NCBI RefSeq assembly: GCF_002788215.1
Contig: NZ_CP024845.1
Location: 3,224,001-3,288,000 of the forward strand
DNA length: 64,000 nucleotides
Source: Halohasta litchfieldiae
Lineage (GTDB): Archaea > Halobacteriota > Halobacteria > Halobacteriales > Haloferacaceae
Direction of reading: 5' to 3'
The position numbers and the translations under genes are program-made. A model generated the notes under the pieces. That model was not told the DNA's origin. It made no database searches and saw only the letters and a program-made list of their open reading frames with translations. Positions within the stretch are counted from its first letter, which is position 1, and the number at the start of each line of letters is the position of its first letter. Below, piece after piece: positions 44,721 to 53,864 of the stretch.

Positions 44721-46787
44721 CTACATCTCTTCGTCGGCGAGTTCCTGCTCGGCGACGATTTCGTACGGCGTTAGGCCCTCCCTAATGCCATCCAACAGCC
44801 GGAAGGCGTCGTCTGGCGAGAGGAAATGCCGTGTAACGACCCGACCGAGCGGTGTCGGTTCCAGTCCATCGATGAACTCCCATTCAAGCAGTTTGCCGAT
44901 GGATCGCGTCGTATCGATCTCGCCGAGCATTCGGTCGTTGAGCCGTTTTGCGCTTTTGCCTCCAACCGTAACATTGGCCAGCGTCTCCTCGACGGCGGCG
45001 TCCTGATCGTAGACGTTTCGGACGTCCTCCATCTCGCCTTTTAAGAGTTTGAACGCTACCTCGTCTTCGGTCATCTCCATCGAGTTGTGATAGGTGACGT
45101 CGGGTTCGATCAGCATGTAGACCGTCCCGCGGTCGTGGTAGTCGGGTCGACCCGCACGCCCGAGCATCTGGCTGAACTCCTGGACTGAGAGCCACTCGAT
45201 GCCCATGGCGAGCGTGTCAAAAATCACCTGCGAGGCCGGGAAGTCGACACCCGCCGCGAGTGCGGCGGTGGTGACGACCGCCGAGAGATCCTGATCCAGG
45301 AACTGCTTTTCGACCTTCTTTCGCTTTTTATAATCGAGCCCGGCGTGGTAGGGTGCCGAATCGTACTGGAGTTTCCGGCTGATCGTATGGCACCGTCGAC
45401 GGGAGTTGGTGAAAATGATCGTCTGGCCCCGATACCCCTTCGAGGATTTCTGGTCGAAAGCCCGCTTGACGAGCCGGTCTTCGAGCCGGAGCTTTTCCTG
45501 TTCGTCGGCAAAGGTGACGTGGCGCTCGATAGGGATCGGTCGCTCCTCGAACTCGATGAGGCGCGCACCGAGTCGACCGGCCAACCATTCGGGGTTGCCG
45601 ACCGTGGCCGAGAGGTAGATCCACTGTGCGCCATCGTAGCCGCCGCTCTGGGTTTCAGCCCGCTTCTCACAGTAGTATTTAAGACGCGAAATCAACCCAT
45701 CGAGGCGGTGGCCCCGCTCTTCTTCTTTGAGTGTGTGAACCTCGTCGATGACGACCGAGCCGATGTCGCCGAGGTTTTTGCCGGTTCTGAGGGCGTGGTC
45801 AATTCCTTCATACGTCCCAACGATGACATCCGCATTGGGATCGAACTGGCTGCCAGAGTCCGCGATTCGACTCGCGCCGACGCGAATCGTCACGTCGAGG
45901 CCGAGTTCGCCGTACCGCTCTTTGAAATCCTCGTGTTTCTGATTCGCAAGGGCGACGAGTGGGACTAAAAACAGCATCTTGCCCTTGCCTTTGAGGGCGC
46001 GGTCGATGCCAGCGATCTCGCCGACCAGCGTCTTCCCGGTCGCGGTCGCGCTCACGACGAGCTGGTCCTCGCCATCTAAGAGCCCATTTCGGACCGAGAG
46101 GCTCTGGACTGGGAGGAGGTTTTCGAACCGGGATTCGGTCATTTCCTTCAGCCGGGGATGTAGGTCGAGATCGGCCGTTTTGACCGGGTCGACGTCGTCG
46201 ACAGTGGCACTAATCACGTCGAACTTCGTCAGATCTGGATCGAGTTCGCCCGACAGGAGGTCGACGATTCGGTCGAGATCTTGGACTTCGAGCAGCAGAT
46301 CCTCAAGCCGGTCCTGTGCGGAGCCGGTGAACTGACCCTTATACGAGAGCTCGCGTTCGAGCTCCTCGACCGCGCAGTCGGGACAGATATGTTCGCGGTC
46401 GGTTTTGATCGCCGTTTCGTCGGTGATCGGCGAGTAGCGACCGTCGTTAGCGCAGTAGCGGCAGGTGCGGACGACTTGGGCTTCGAGCTGATAGCCATCG
46501 AGGAGCTCCCGTAGCTCCTCGCGGCCATCGTTGGAGGTTTGTTGTGAGATCCGGATCCGGGAGGCGTTACGAGCGAGGTCGACGAACTCAGTCGGGTCCC
46601 GTGGCTCCTCACTGGAGCCGCGTTTCGCTCGGAACCGGCCCGGTCGCGGGCCGGCACTCGTCTGCTTGGGGTCGAGCGTGCCCTGAAACACCCGAGAACC
46701 GTTTTTCCGGGCGACGACACGGTAGCTGTCTCCGGTTTCGTGGAGAAACAGCGTTCCGACCTGTGGGACCTGCTGCGACACGGCCAA
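44721..46787 (-). CDS. Ski2-like DEAD/DEAH-box helicase with zinc motif
   Basis: 688 residues. An N-terminal region contains a four-cysteine zinc motif (Cys109, Cys112, Cys135, Cys138). The helicase core shows Walker A SATATGKT (246-253), DEVH (348-351), LSATVGNPEWLA, and motif VI QMLGRAGRPDYHDRG. It matches the archaeal COG1202 superfamily-2 helicases; the substrate (DNA or RNA) is not known. It is divergent from the site-2 protease gene over a 106-base spacer. Confidence 0.9.
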   Translation of the reverse strand: MAVSQQVPQVGTLFLHETGDSYRVVARKNGSRVFQGTLDPKQTSAGPRPGRFRAKRGSSEEPRDPTEFVDLARNASRIRISQQTSNDGREELRELLDGYQLEAQVVRTCRYCANDGRYSPITDETAIKTDREHICPDCAVEELERELSYKGQFTGSAQDRLEDLLLEVQDLDRIVDLLSGELDPDLTKFDVISATVDDVDPVKTADLDLHPRLKEMTESRFENLLPVQSLSVRNGLLDGEDQLVVSATATGKTLVGEIAGIDRALKGKGKMLFLVPLVALANQKHEDFKERYGELGLDVTIRVGASRIADSGSQFDPNADVIVGTYEGIDHALRTGKNLGDIGSVVIDEVHTLKEEERGHRLDGLISRLKYYCEKRAETQSGGYDGAQWIYLSATVGNPEWLAGRLGARLIEFEERPIPIERHVTFADEQEKLRLEDRLVKRAFDQKSSKGYRGQTIIFTNSRRRCHTISRKLQYDSAPYHAGLDYKKRKKVEKQFLDQDLSAVVTTAALAAGVDFPASQVIFDTLAMGIEWLSVQEFSQMLGRAGRPDYHDRGTVYMLIEPDVTYHNSMEMTEDEVAFKLLKGEMEDVRNVYDQDAAVEETLANVTVGGKSAKRLNDRMLGEIDTTRSIGKLLEWEFIDGLEPTPLGRVVTRHFLSPDDAFRLLDGIREGLTPYEIVAEQELADEEM

Positions 46788-46893
46788 TGGTAGGCAATCG
46801 GGGTATATCAGGCGTTCGGCTCAGCATCGACGTCGATAGTGAGACGAGATAGCCAAGGCCACATTAATACCGCCGCCCCGACAACCCACACGT

Positions 46894-48081
46894 ATGCGTG
46901 GTATTCGTCTCGGGAGCGCCTTCGGCATCCCGATCCAACTCAACTGGACGTTTCTGTTCATTTTGCCGATTTTTGCATGGATTATCGGCTCGGATATCGT
47001 CCAACTGACCGAACTCGTCAACAACGTCCTCGGTGGCTCGATTTCGACCGAGCCACTGACTGCCGGCTCGATGCCCTGGATACTCGGCTTTGCAGCCGCC
47101 GGCGGGCTGTTTTTCGGCGTGCTACTCCACGAGTTCGGCCACTCGCTGGTCGCCATGCGGTACGGACTCGAAATCGAGTCGATTACCCTCTGGCTGCTGG
47201 GTGGCGTGGCAAGCTTCAAAGAAATCCCCGAAGACTGGCACAAGGAGTTCAATATCGCCATCGCTGGCCCCGTGGTGAGCGTGTTGGTCGGTGTAGTGTC
47301 ATTCATCGCGTTCATGCTGACACCTGCGAATCTCAGCGCGGTCCAGTTCGTCCTCGGCTATCTCGCGGTGATGAACATCGGCCTCGCGATCTTCAACATG
47401 CTGCCGGGGTTCCCGATGGACGGTGGTCGGGTGCTTCGAGCCCTGCTGGCACGCAAGCGACCGCACGCCCAAGCGACCCAGATGGCCGCGGAGGTCGGGA
47501 AGATATTCGCGTTCATGCTCGGGCTGCTGGGGCTGTTCGCCTTTAGCCCATTGTTCATCCTGCTTGCCTTTTTCATCTACATCGCCGCCTCGGGAGAGGC
47601 CCAGCAGTCGACGGTCAAAGCCGCCTTCGAGGGCATCACCGTCCGCGACATCATGACGCCCGGTGCGGAGCTCCACGTTATCGAGGAGGAGGCGACGATT
47701 GCCGAACTGCTGAATCGGATGTTCACCGAGCGTCACACCGGATACCCGGTCGTCGACTCCCGCGGCGACCTCGTCGGGATGGTCACCCTCGACGATGCCC
47801 GGACGATCAAGGAGGTCGAACGCGACGCCTACCGGGTCGAAGAGGTGATGGAACGCGACGTCCAAGGCATCGGTCCGGATGTGGACGCGATCACTGCCCT
47901 CCGAACGATGCAGGAACACGACGTCGGTCGACTCCCCGTCATCGACGAACAGGGGAATCTCACGGGAATTATTTCCAGAACCGACCTGATGACCGCCTTC
48001 AACGTGATCCAGAGCCGCGGCGACAACAGCTCGATCATCCAGTCCGGTGGGTCGACGTCGGATCTACCCCCTGTTCAATAA
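46894..48081 (+). CDS. Site-2 (M50) metalloprotease with CBS domains
   Basis: 395 residues. The active site HEFGH (79-83) lies in a membrane helix, and the second motif NMLPGFPMDGGRV provides the third zinc ligand Asp. About six membrane segments are followed by two CBS domains (ITVRDIMTPGAELHVIEEEATIAEL and VEEVMERDVQGIGPDVDAITAL), which bind adenine nucleotides in many proteins. This family cuts membrane-spanning segments, often of anchored transcription factors. The neighbouring gene encodes such a factor. Confidence 0.92.
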   Translation: MRGIRLGSAFGIPIQLNWTFLFILPIFAWIIGSDIVQLTELVNNVLGGSISTEPLTAGSMPWILGFAAAGGLFFGVLLHEFGHSLVAMRYGLEIESITLWLLGGVASFKEIPEDWHKEFNIAIAGPVVSVLVGVVSFIAFMLTPANLSAVQFVLGYLAVMNIGLAIFNMLPGFPMDGGRVLRALLARKRPHAQATQMAAEVGKIFAFMLGLLGLFAFSPLFILLAFFIYIAASGEAQQSTVKAAFEGITVRDIMTPGAELHVIEEEATIAELLNRMFTERHTGYPVVDSRGDLVGMVTLDDARTIKEVERDAYRVEEVMERDVQGIGPDVDAITALRTMQEHDVGRLPVIDEQGNLTGIISRTDLMTAFNVIQSRGDNSSIIQSGGSTSDLPPVQ

Positions 48082-48096
48082 CCAGCGACGAGAGGA

Positions 48097-48714
48097 TTAC
48101 TGCCGCGTCGACCAGACGACGACAACCGCAAGTGCGAGTAGACAGCCAACGAAGAAGACGACTCCCGGCTCGGTCAGCAGCGCACTGAGGCCACCGCTGG
48201 TCGACTCGGCGGCCGTCGCAGTCGCATCGGCAGCCGTCATCCCACCGGACTCGGTGGCCGCTTCCGGTGCCGACCCGATTGAGGTTGCGAGATACTGCAC
48301 GAGCAGGCTGGCGAGCCCAAAGATCCCAATCGCGCCAAGCAGCTCTCTGATCGCCGATTTGAGCCGGTCGACGGTCGACTGCCGGCCTGCACAGACGACG
48401 AGTGCCGATTCAGTCGGCGCATAGATTTTCATCTCAGTTCCCTTCTCGGAGTACCAGGTATCGGCGACCGAGATCAGGTTCGCATCACTGAGATTCGTGA
48501 GATGGTACCGGATGTTCTGGACGCTCGTGTCGGTCTCCTCGGCGAGTTCGGACGCGGGGCGTGGCTCTTCGTACAGTAGGGTGAGAATCTGTCTGGCGGT
48601 CGACGACGAGAGCGTTTTAAAAACCTCGTCGGCAGCCTCCTCGGAGATCGAAATAACGTTCGCACCGTCATTGGCCGGCTCAACGCGGGACGTGAGTGGG
48701 AGAAGACTCTTCAT
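48097..48714 (-). CDS. Membrane-tethered winged-helix transcriptional regulator
   Basis: 205 residues. An ArsR-like winged helix occupies about 25-100 (ADEVFKTLSSSTARQILTLLYEEPRPASELAEE, then NIRYHLTNLSDANLI). Two hydrophobic helices follow (about 125-146 and 184-201) with an Ala/Ser/Thr-rich loop between them, so the DNA-binding domain should hang on the inner membrane face. Its 3' end faces the site-2 protease gene with a 15-base gap. An insertion sequence sits 13 bases upstream of its start codon. Confidence 0.85.
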   Translation of the reverse strand: MKSLLPLTSRVEPANDGANVISISEEAADEVFKTLSSSTARQILTLLYEEPRPASELAEETDTSVQNIRYHLTNLSDANLISVADTWYSEKGTEMKIYAPTESALVVCAGRQSTVDRLKSAIRELLGAIGIFGLASLLVQYLATSIGSAPEAATESGGMTAADATATAAESTSGGLSALLTEPGVVFFVGCLLALAVVVVWSTRQ

Positions 48715-48727
48715 AGGCGACGTATAG

Positions 48728-49794
48728 AGGGTGTCATAGAATAGTTCTCATAGCGTGATGACGGTGCTTCCTGGATTGTCTCCGCGTTCGTCGTTGGTGA
48801 TCGCAATAACGAGACGAAGGCACAGCGCGAGGAACACTTGTGCTCGTGCGTGGACGCGGCCTCGGGCGCGAACGTGCCCGAGGCCGCAGTCCTTGACGGC
48901 GTCGTTGGTTCGTTCGACTCCACTCCGGCGGTTGTACGTCTCGTCTAGCGTCGATTGCTTCAGCTGAACGTCCTCGCTGTGTTCGTCGATGCGGGCTTCG
49001 ACCCTGTACTCGATGTCTTTCGGATCGTCGGTGTTTCGTGCGTTGTACGGAGCGACTGGCACGACCCCTGCGGCCAGCAGGTGGTCGTGCCAGCCGAGCG
49101 TGTCGTAGGCGCTGTCTCCAAGCATCCAGATCGGTTTCTCGACGGCGAGCGCGTCACACGTGACGCGCATCGCCGTCTCCTCTGGCGCTTGCTTGCTCTC
49201 GGTGAACTCCGCGGCAATCGGGATCTTTTGCCCGGTCGAGACGATCGTACAGCCGTAGCCGTGGTAGTACTCTTCGGCGGTTGGATCGTAGCCTTTCGAC
49301 GCGTCTTGGTCGGCGGGCATCGTCCTCACGTCGGTGGAATCGATGGAGTAGGTCAAGTCGAGCAGGCCGCGGCAGGCGGCCTGCTCGACGAGGCGGTCGA
49401 AGACCTCGTCGACGACGTGTTCGAGGTCGGTGAGGAAGCGATCGACCGCGTCTCTCGACGGCGGTCGATCGAAGCCACAGCTGAGCCAGACGACCGTGTT
49501 CTGGAGTTCTCGCGTGACTGGACGGATGCCGTAGACGTTCTTGTAGTAGCAGTGCAGGAACGCTCGGAAGAGTGCTGGTGGGTGATGATCTCGTGTTCGC
49601 CCCCGGCGAGCGGGGGCGAACACATCGAATTCTTCGAGAAAGTCGAACTCAAGATGCTCGAACAACGCGAGCGTCTCGGTCGCCATTACATTGAAGAACT
49701 CGTCGATAGAAGTCTCCTCTTGCAGGATGCTGGCGCTCGTAGACACAGTTCCAACATCCTGCGTCTTCGTGTGTGACGCTTTCTATGACACCCT
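48728..49794 (-). mobile_element. Insertion sequence, copy 2 (IS5-like, about 1067 bp)
   Basis: Same length, orientation and apparently the same sequence as copy 1, with the same 14-bp terminal inverted repeats. The flanks ACGTATAG on the left and CATCAGTT on the right do not match, so no target duplication is seen. It separates the tethered regulator from an AT-rich region that probably held its promoter. Confidence 0.9.
48748..49746 (-). CDS. DDE transposase of insertion sequence copy 2
   Basis: 332 residues, identical to the copy-1 transposase over the whole protein, with the same Asp136/Asp211/Glu278 triad. Intact frame, so it may be active and could also drive rearrangement through homology with copy 1. 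Confidence 0.93.
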   Translation of the reverse strand: MSTSASILQEETSIDEFFNVMATETLALFEHLEFDFLEEFDVFAPARRGRTRDHHPPALFRAFLHCYYKNVYGIRPVTRELQNTVVWLSCGFDRPPSRDAVDRFLTDLEHVVDEVFDRLVEQAACRGLLDLTYSIDSTDVRTMPADQDASKGYDPTAEEYYHGYGCTIVSTGQKIPIAAEFTESKQAPEETAMRVTCDALAVEKPIWMLGDSAYDTLGWHDHLLAAGVVPVAPYNARNTDDPKDIEYRVEARIDEHSEDVQLKQSTLDETYNRRSGVERTNDAVKDCGLGHVRARGRVHARAQVFLALCLRLVIAITNDERGDNPGSTVITL

Positions 49795-49905
49795 CATCAG
49801 TTTCAATATTGTATATATCTATATTATCGGTGACAGTTCCTCCCGTGTCGACTCGCTGCCCACCCGCATCCCAACCCGCCGGACCTATCAACGACCACGA
49901 CCAGA

Positions 49906-51669
49906 ATGGACTCAATGACTGCACCGAACCGGAACACGCTCTGGGGGCGGGCCATCGCAAGTGAACTCGCCCGTAGCGGTGTCCGCACCGTCTGTATCTC
50001 GCCGGGGAGTCGGTCGACGCCACTCACTGTCGCCTGCGACGAACACGACGATCTGCAGACCGTCTCGGCACTCGATGAACGCTCGGCGGCCTACTTCGCA
50101 CTGGGTCGGGCTCGCCGGACGGGCGAGGTCACTCCACTTATCTCGACCTCGGGCACCGCTGCCGCCAACTACCATCCCGCCGTGATCGAGGCCAGCGAGG
50201 GTCGGGTCCCGCTATTGTTGCTGACTGCCGACCGACCGCCGGAGCTCCGAGATTCGGGAGCCAACCAGACCGTCGACCAAGAGAAGCTCTATGGCGACGC
50301 CGTCCGGTGGTACAAGGACCTCCCCGAGCCAGCCGCCGAAGACCGGACGCTTCGCTCGCTGCGAACCGACATCTCGCGGGCGGTCGGAACCGCTGAGGGG
50401 ACGCCCTCCGGGCCAGTGCATCTCAACGTCCCATTTAAAAAACCGTTAGAGCCGACGCGGGTCGACGGCGATGTGCCCGCCGACCTACCGGAGTTGGCCG
50501 CCATGGGTCGCGGCTCCGAGGAGCCGTTCGTCAGCCGCACTGTCGGCCACCCGCAGTTGGACGATCAGGACCTCCGTAAACTGGCCGAGGAACTCAGCGT
50601 CGACCGTGGACTCATTGTCGCTGGACCGGCTGATCCGCCGGGGCTCACTGCCGAATCGGTCACTGCCTTCTCGCATGCCACCGGGTTCCCGATTCTCGCC
50701 GATCCGCTCTCGGGACTCCGGTTTGGGGGCCATACTCGTACCGCACCCGTCATTGGGGGGTACGACAGCTACGTCGACACCGCCGTCACCGAGTCGTGGC
50801 CCGATCCCGAGGTCGTCGTCCGACTCGGGGCCTCGCCGACTTCGAAACCGCTGCGAAAGTATTTGGCCAAAACGGGGGCACGACAGTTAGTCGTCGACCC
50901 CACGGGCGCGTGGCGCGAGGCGGAGTTTGCGGCGACTGATCTGGTCGTCGCCGATCCGGACCGACTCTGTGGCCACCTCTCGCAGGTCATCCGCAGCGGT
51001 GGCAGCGCCGAGTGGCGAAACCGCTGGACGAACGCCGAGGCGGTCCACAGTGAGACGGTCGACGACCACGCTGACACAGCCTTCGAGGGCGGGATTCTCG
51101 CGGATGTCGTCGCTGGACTCGCCGATCCGTCGACGCTTGTGGTCTCCAACAGCATGCCGGTCCGTGACCTCGACCGCTTCGGGGAGCCGGGAACCAAATC
51201 CATTACCACGGTCGGCAACCGCGGGGCCTCCGGAATCGATGGCATCGTGTCGACCGCGCTGGGGGCGGCTCACGGGACGACCGACGACGTCACACTCGTG
51301 ATCGGTGATCTGGCCTACTACCACGATATGAACGGCCTGCTCGCACTCCAGCGTGCCAACGTTGATGCGACGATTGTCCTGCTCAACAACGACGGCGGCG
51401 GGATTTTTCACATGCTGCCTATCGAGGAGTTCGAGCCGCCGTTCACCGACCAGTTCAAGACGCCCCACGGGATGGATTTCGAACCAACTGGGGATCTGTA
51501 CGGGTTCGACTACAGCCGTGTTGAGGGTCGCTCGGCGTTCCGCGAGGCCTATAGCGAGGCGGTGTCGACCGATGGCTCGCACGTTATCGAGGTCGAAAGC
51601 GATGCCGAGGCGAGTCACGCAGTTCGGGATGAGTTGCAGGCCGAGACAGTCGACCGACTGGTCGACTGA
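49906..51669 (+). CDS. menD: SEPHCHC synthase MenD
   Basis: 587 residues, thiamine-diphosphate enzyme of menaquinone synthesis joining 2-oxoglutarate to isochorismate. Landmarks include SPGSRSTPLTVAC, the catalytic-Glu region SALDERSAAYFALG, TADRPPELRDSGANQT, GNRGASGIDGIVSTALG and the ThDP motif GDLAYYHDMNGLLAL ... LLNNDGGGIF. A second ATG three codons downstream is equally possible. MenB is encoded about 9 kb further on. Confidence 0.95.
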   Translation: MDSMTAPNRNTLWGRAIASELARSGVRTVCISPGSRSTPLTVACDEHDDLQTVSALDERSAAYFALGRARRTGEVTPLISTSGTAAANYHPAVIEASEGRVPLLLLTADRPPELRDSGANQTVDQEKLYGDAVRWYKDLPEPAAEDRTLRSLRTDISRAVGTAEGTPSGPVHLNVPFKKPLEPTRVDGDVPADLPELAAMGRGSEEPFVSRTVGHPQLDDQDLRKLAEELSVDRGLIVAGPADPPGLTAESVTAFSHATGFPILADPLSGLRFGGHTRTAPVIGGYDSYVDTAVTESWPDPEVVVRLGASPTSKPLRKYLAKTGARQLVVDPTGAWREAEFAATDLVVADPDRLCGHLSQVIRSGGSAEWRNRWTNAEAVHSETVDDHADTAFEGGILADVVAGLADPSTLVVSNSMPVRDLDRFGEPGTKSITTVGNRGASGIDGIVSTALGAAHGTTDDVTLVIGDLAYYHDMNGLLALQRANVDATIVLLNNDGGGIFHMLPIEEFEPPFTDQFKTPHGMDFEPTGDLYGFDYSRVEGRSAFREAYSEAVSTDGSHVIEVESDAEASHAVRDELQAETVDRLVD

Positions 51670-51776
51670 TCGTTGGCTTGGTGACTGACCGCTGGCTGGT
51701 CGACTCGTTGGTGGGGACTAACTGTTTCTCAAAACCAAATCAGCTATAGTGGCTGATTGGGTAGCAACTGTCACGC

Positions 51777-52046
51777 ATGACCAGAGCTGAACTCATCGCC
51801 GCCAGTGAATCGCTCGAACACGCCGCCGAGGGGGCCAGCGACGATCTCACGGCCAAACTCTCCGAGCAGGCCGACACCCTTGCGACCCTCGCCGACCGCG
51901 AGAAGGGGCCCGACCACGGTCGACTGGCCAAAATCGAACACTCGCTTCGCTCGCTGAAGGAGTCGGCTAGCGACGAAGGGGCTGACCTAATCGACGACGC
52001 ACTCACACACATCAAGGAGTACCGAAAAACGGTTGATGGTGTTTGA
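51777..52046 (+). CDS. Small helical protein of unknown function
   Basis: 89 residues, acidic, predicted all-helical with heptad-like Leu/Ala spacing (ASESLEHAAEGASDDLTAKL, HSLRSLKESASDEGADLIDDAL). It follows menD by about 107 bases on the same strand. No enzyme motif is visible; proteins of this kind appear to be common in haloarchaea. Confidence 0.75.
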   Translation: MTRAELIAASESLEHAAEGASDDLTAKLSEQADTLATLADREKGPDHGRLAKIEHSLRSLKESASDEGADLIDDALTHIKEYRKTVDGV

Positions 52047-52138
52047 ATAGAGTACACCGAGCGACATCGGTCGGACAGTTTGGGGGTAGTGAGGAGACAA
52101 TCACAACCATATAGTGACGCTGTGGTAAGTTTCGGGCG

Positions 52139-53371
52139 ATGACTGAGTCGACGCGGCTGCGTGGGACGCTGTGGATTATTTTGGCCTCGGCAACGCTGAC
52201 AGTGATGGCCGGAGCGATCCTCGGCCCTATCGTCCCGGCGATCCAGTCGACGCTCGGCGTCTCCGAATCGAATGCGGGCCTCATCATTACGACTCACGGC
52301 GCGCTCATCGTCGTCTTCAGTCCGATTGCGGGCGCGCTCATCGACCGCTTCGGCCCGCGTCGACCCTTTATCGGTGGGCTCGTTTTGTACGGCATCGGCG
52401 GCGGGGCCGGACTCGGGATCGATTCGTTCGGCCCGTTGCTCGCCTCGCGGGCCGTGTTGGGTGTCGGGGTGGCCTTTGTCTATACCGGTGTGACCGTGTT
52501 GATTTATGATCTCTATGAGGGCCAGCGGATGAACGAGGTCCTCGGGCTGCGGAGCAGCGCCAACAGCGTCGGCGCGGTGATCTGGCCGCTGGTCGGCGGC
52601 GCGCTCGGCACGCTCTCGTGGCAGGCCCCCTTCGGCGTCTATCTGGTTGCGATCCCGCTGGGATTGCTCGCAGTCGTGACGATCCCCGAAACCGGCGGCG
52701 AGAATCGATCCGCCCAGAGCGAGTCGACGGATAGGGGTCAGTCGACGGATAGGAGCACGTCAGCAGGTGGAATCGCCGGTATTGCTGCTGTTTTCCGGGA
52801 ACGACCGGCGCTGCTGGCGGTGTATCTGCTGTATTTCGCCGCCAACGCGTTGCTGTACAGTATCGTTGTCTTCTATCCGCAGTTGTTGGCCCAGTTGGGG
52901 ATCACCTCTTCGCTGTCGATCAGCCTTTATCTCGCGGCCAACGGGCTGGCTGGCGGGATTTCGGCGGCACTCTACGGTCGACTTGTGGCGCGAATCGAGC
53001 GACGATGGCTGGTGCTGATCGCGCTGGGCCTCTGGGTGGCGGCGTTTGCAGCGGCGACCGCGGCCCAGTCGGCGCTGACCGCAGTGCCGGCTGTCGTCGC
53101 GTTCGGGTTGGGGTTGGGATTGGTGTTTCCCTCGGCGTTCGGCTGGATCGAATCGCTTGCGCCAGTCGACCGGCAGGGCCAGTTTAGCTCCTATCTCGCC
53201 TCGGCAGGCTATACCGGCCAGTTCCTCTCGCCGGTGATCTTCGGCCCGCTGATCCCGCTGTTCGGGGTGCGGGGTGTCTTCGGGGCGGCGACCGCCGCCG
53301 CTGCTGTCGGGCTTGTCGTGTTGGGGGCGGCACTGGCAGTAGGGAAGACGGGGTCGACTGCGTCGTCGTAA
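52139..53371 (+). CDS. MFS transporter
   Basis: 410 residues, about 12 membrane segments. The N-terminal half has ALIDRFGPRRPFIGG, the loop 2-3 motif of the major facilitator superfamily, and the second half repeats the pattern (YGRLVARIERRWLV). A hydrophilic loop at about 180-215 carries a duplicated STDR unit, matching a short DNA repeat. Drug or metabolite efflux is likely; the substrate is unknown. Confidence 0.88.
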   Translation: MTESTRLRGTLWIILASATLTVMAGAILGPIVPAIQSTLGVSESNAGLIITTHGALIVVFSPIAGALIDRFGPRRPFIGGLVLYGIGGGAGLGIDSFGPLLASRAVLGVGVAFVYTGVTVLIYDLYEGQRMNEVLGLRSSANSVGAVIWPLVGGALGTLSWQAPFGVYLVAIPLGLLAVVTIPETGGENRSAQSESTDRGQSTDRSTSAGGIAGIAAVFRERPALLAVYLLYFAANALLYSIVVFYPQLLAQLGITSSLSISLYLAANGLAGGISAALYGRLVARIERRWLVLIALGLWVAAFAAATAAQSALTAVPAVVAFGLGLGLVFPSAFGWIESLAPVDRQGQFSSYLASAGYTGQFLSPVIFGPLIPLFGVRGVFGAATAAAAVGLVVLGAALAVGKTGSTASS

Positions 53372-53384
53372 CTGAGGGGGTGGA

Positions 53385-53762
53385 TTATTCGGCTCGGTCG
53401 ATTGCTTCGTCGACCTCGATTTCGTCGCTGTCGACCTGTTCTTCGACCTCGACGAGTCGGTCGAGTTTCTGCTCAAACTCCGCCTCGCCGAGTTCGCCAG
53501 CGGCATACTGGTGTTTGAGCTCGTCGAGGGCCGTGCGCTCGGGGTCGTCGGTCGACTGGAGTTTTCTGATCTCGTTCCAGCGCCAGCCGATCCAGAGGCC
53601 GAAGGCCGCGAGGATGCTGGCGGTGACAGCAATAAAAACGGTTGCTGAGGTGTAGTTGGCGACCCACATGAAGCCAACGAGGGCGATGATGTCCGCACCG
53701 AACACGACCATCATGCCGAGCATAAGATCGGTGACGAGGCCCTCCTCGGGGTCGACTGGCAT
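53385..53762 (-). CDS. SHOCT-domain membrane protein
   Basis: 125 residues. Two membrane helices (about 12-35 and 42-60) are followed by a SHOCT-like module (ALDELKHQYAAGELGEAEFEQKLDRL) and an acidic tail. SHOCT modules are probably oligomerisation or interaction segments. Function unknown. Confidence 0.82.
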   Translation of the reverse strand: MPVDPEEGLVTDLMLGMMVVFGADIIALVGFMWVANYTSATVFIAVTASILAAFGLWIGWRWNEIRKLQSTDDPERTALDELKHQYAAGELGEAEFEQKLDRLVEVEEQVDSDEIEVDEAIDRAE

Positions 53763-53864
53763 GGTATCGAGAGGTTTGGTCTCCGGATGTATTACTTGTC
53801 AGGGTCGCGGGCTGTCGACTCCAATAGTTCTTTAGTCACTCCTTGCTGAACGTACTGATGTCTT

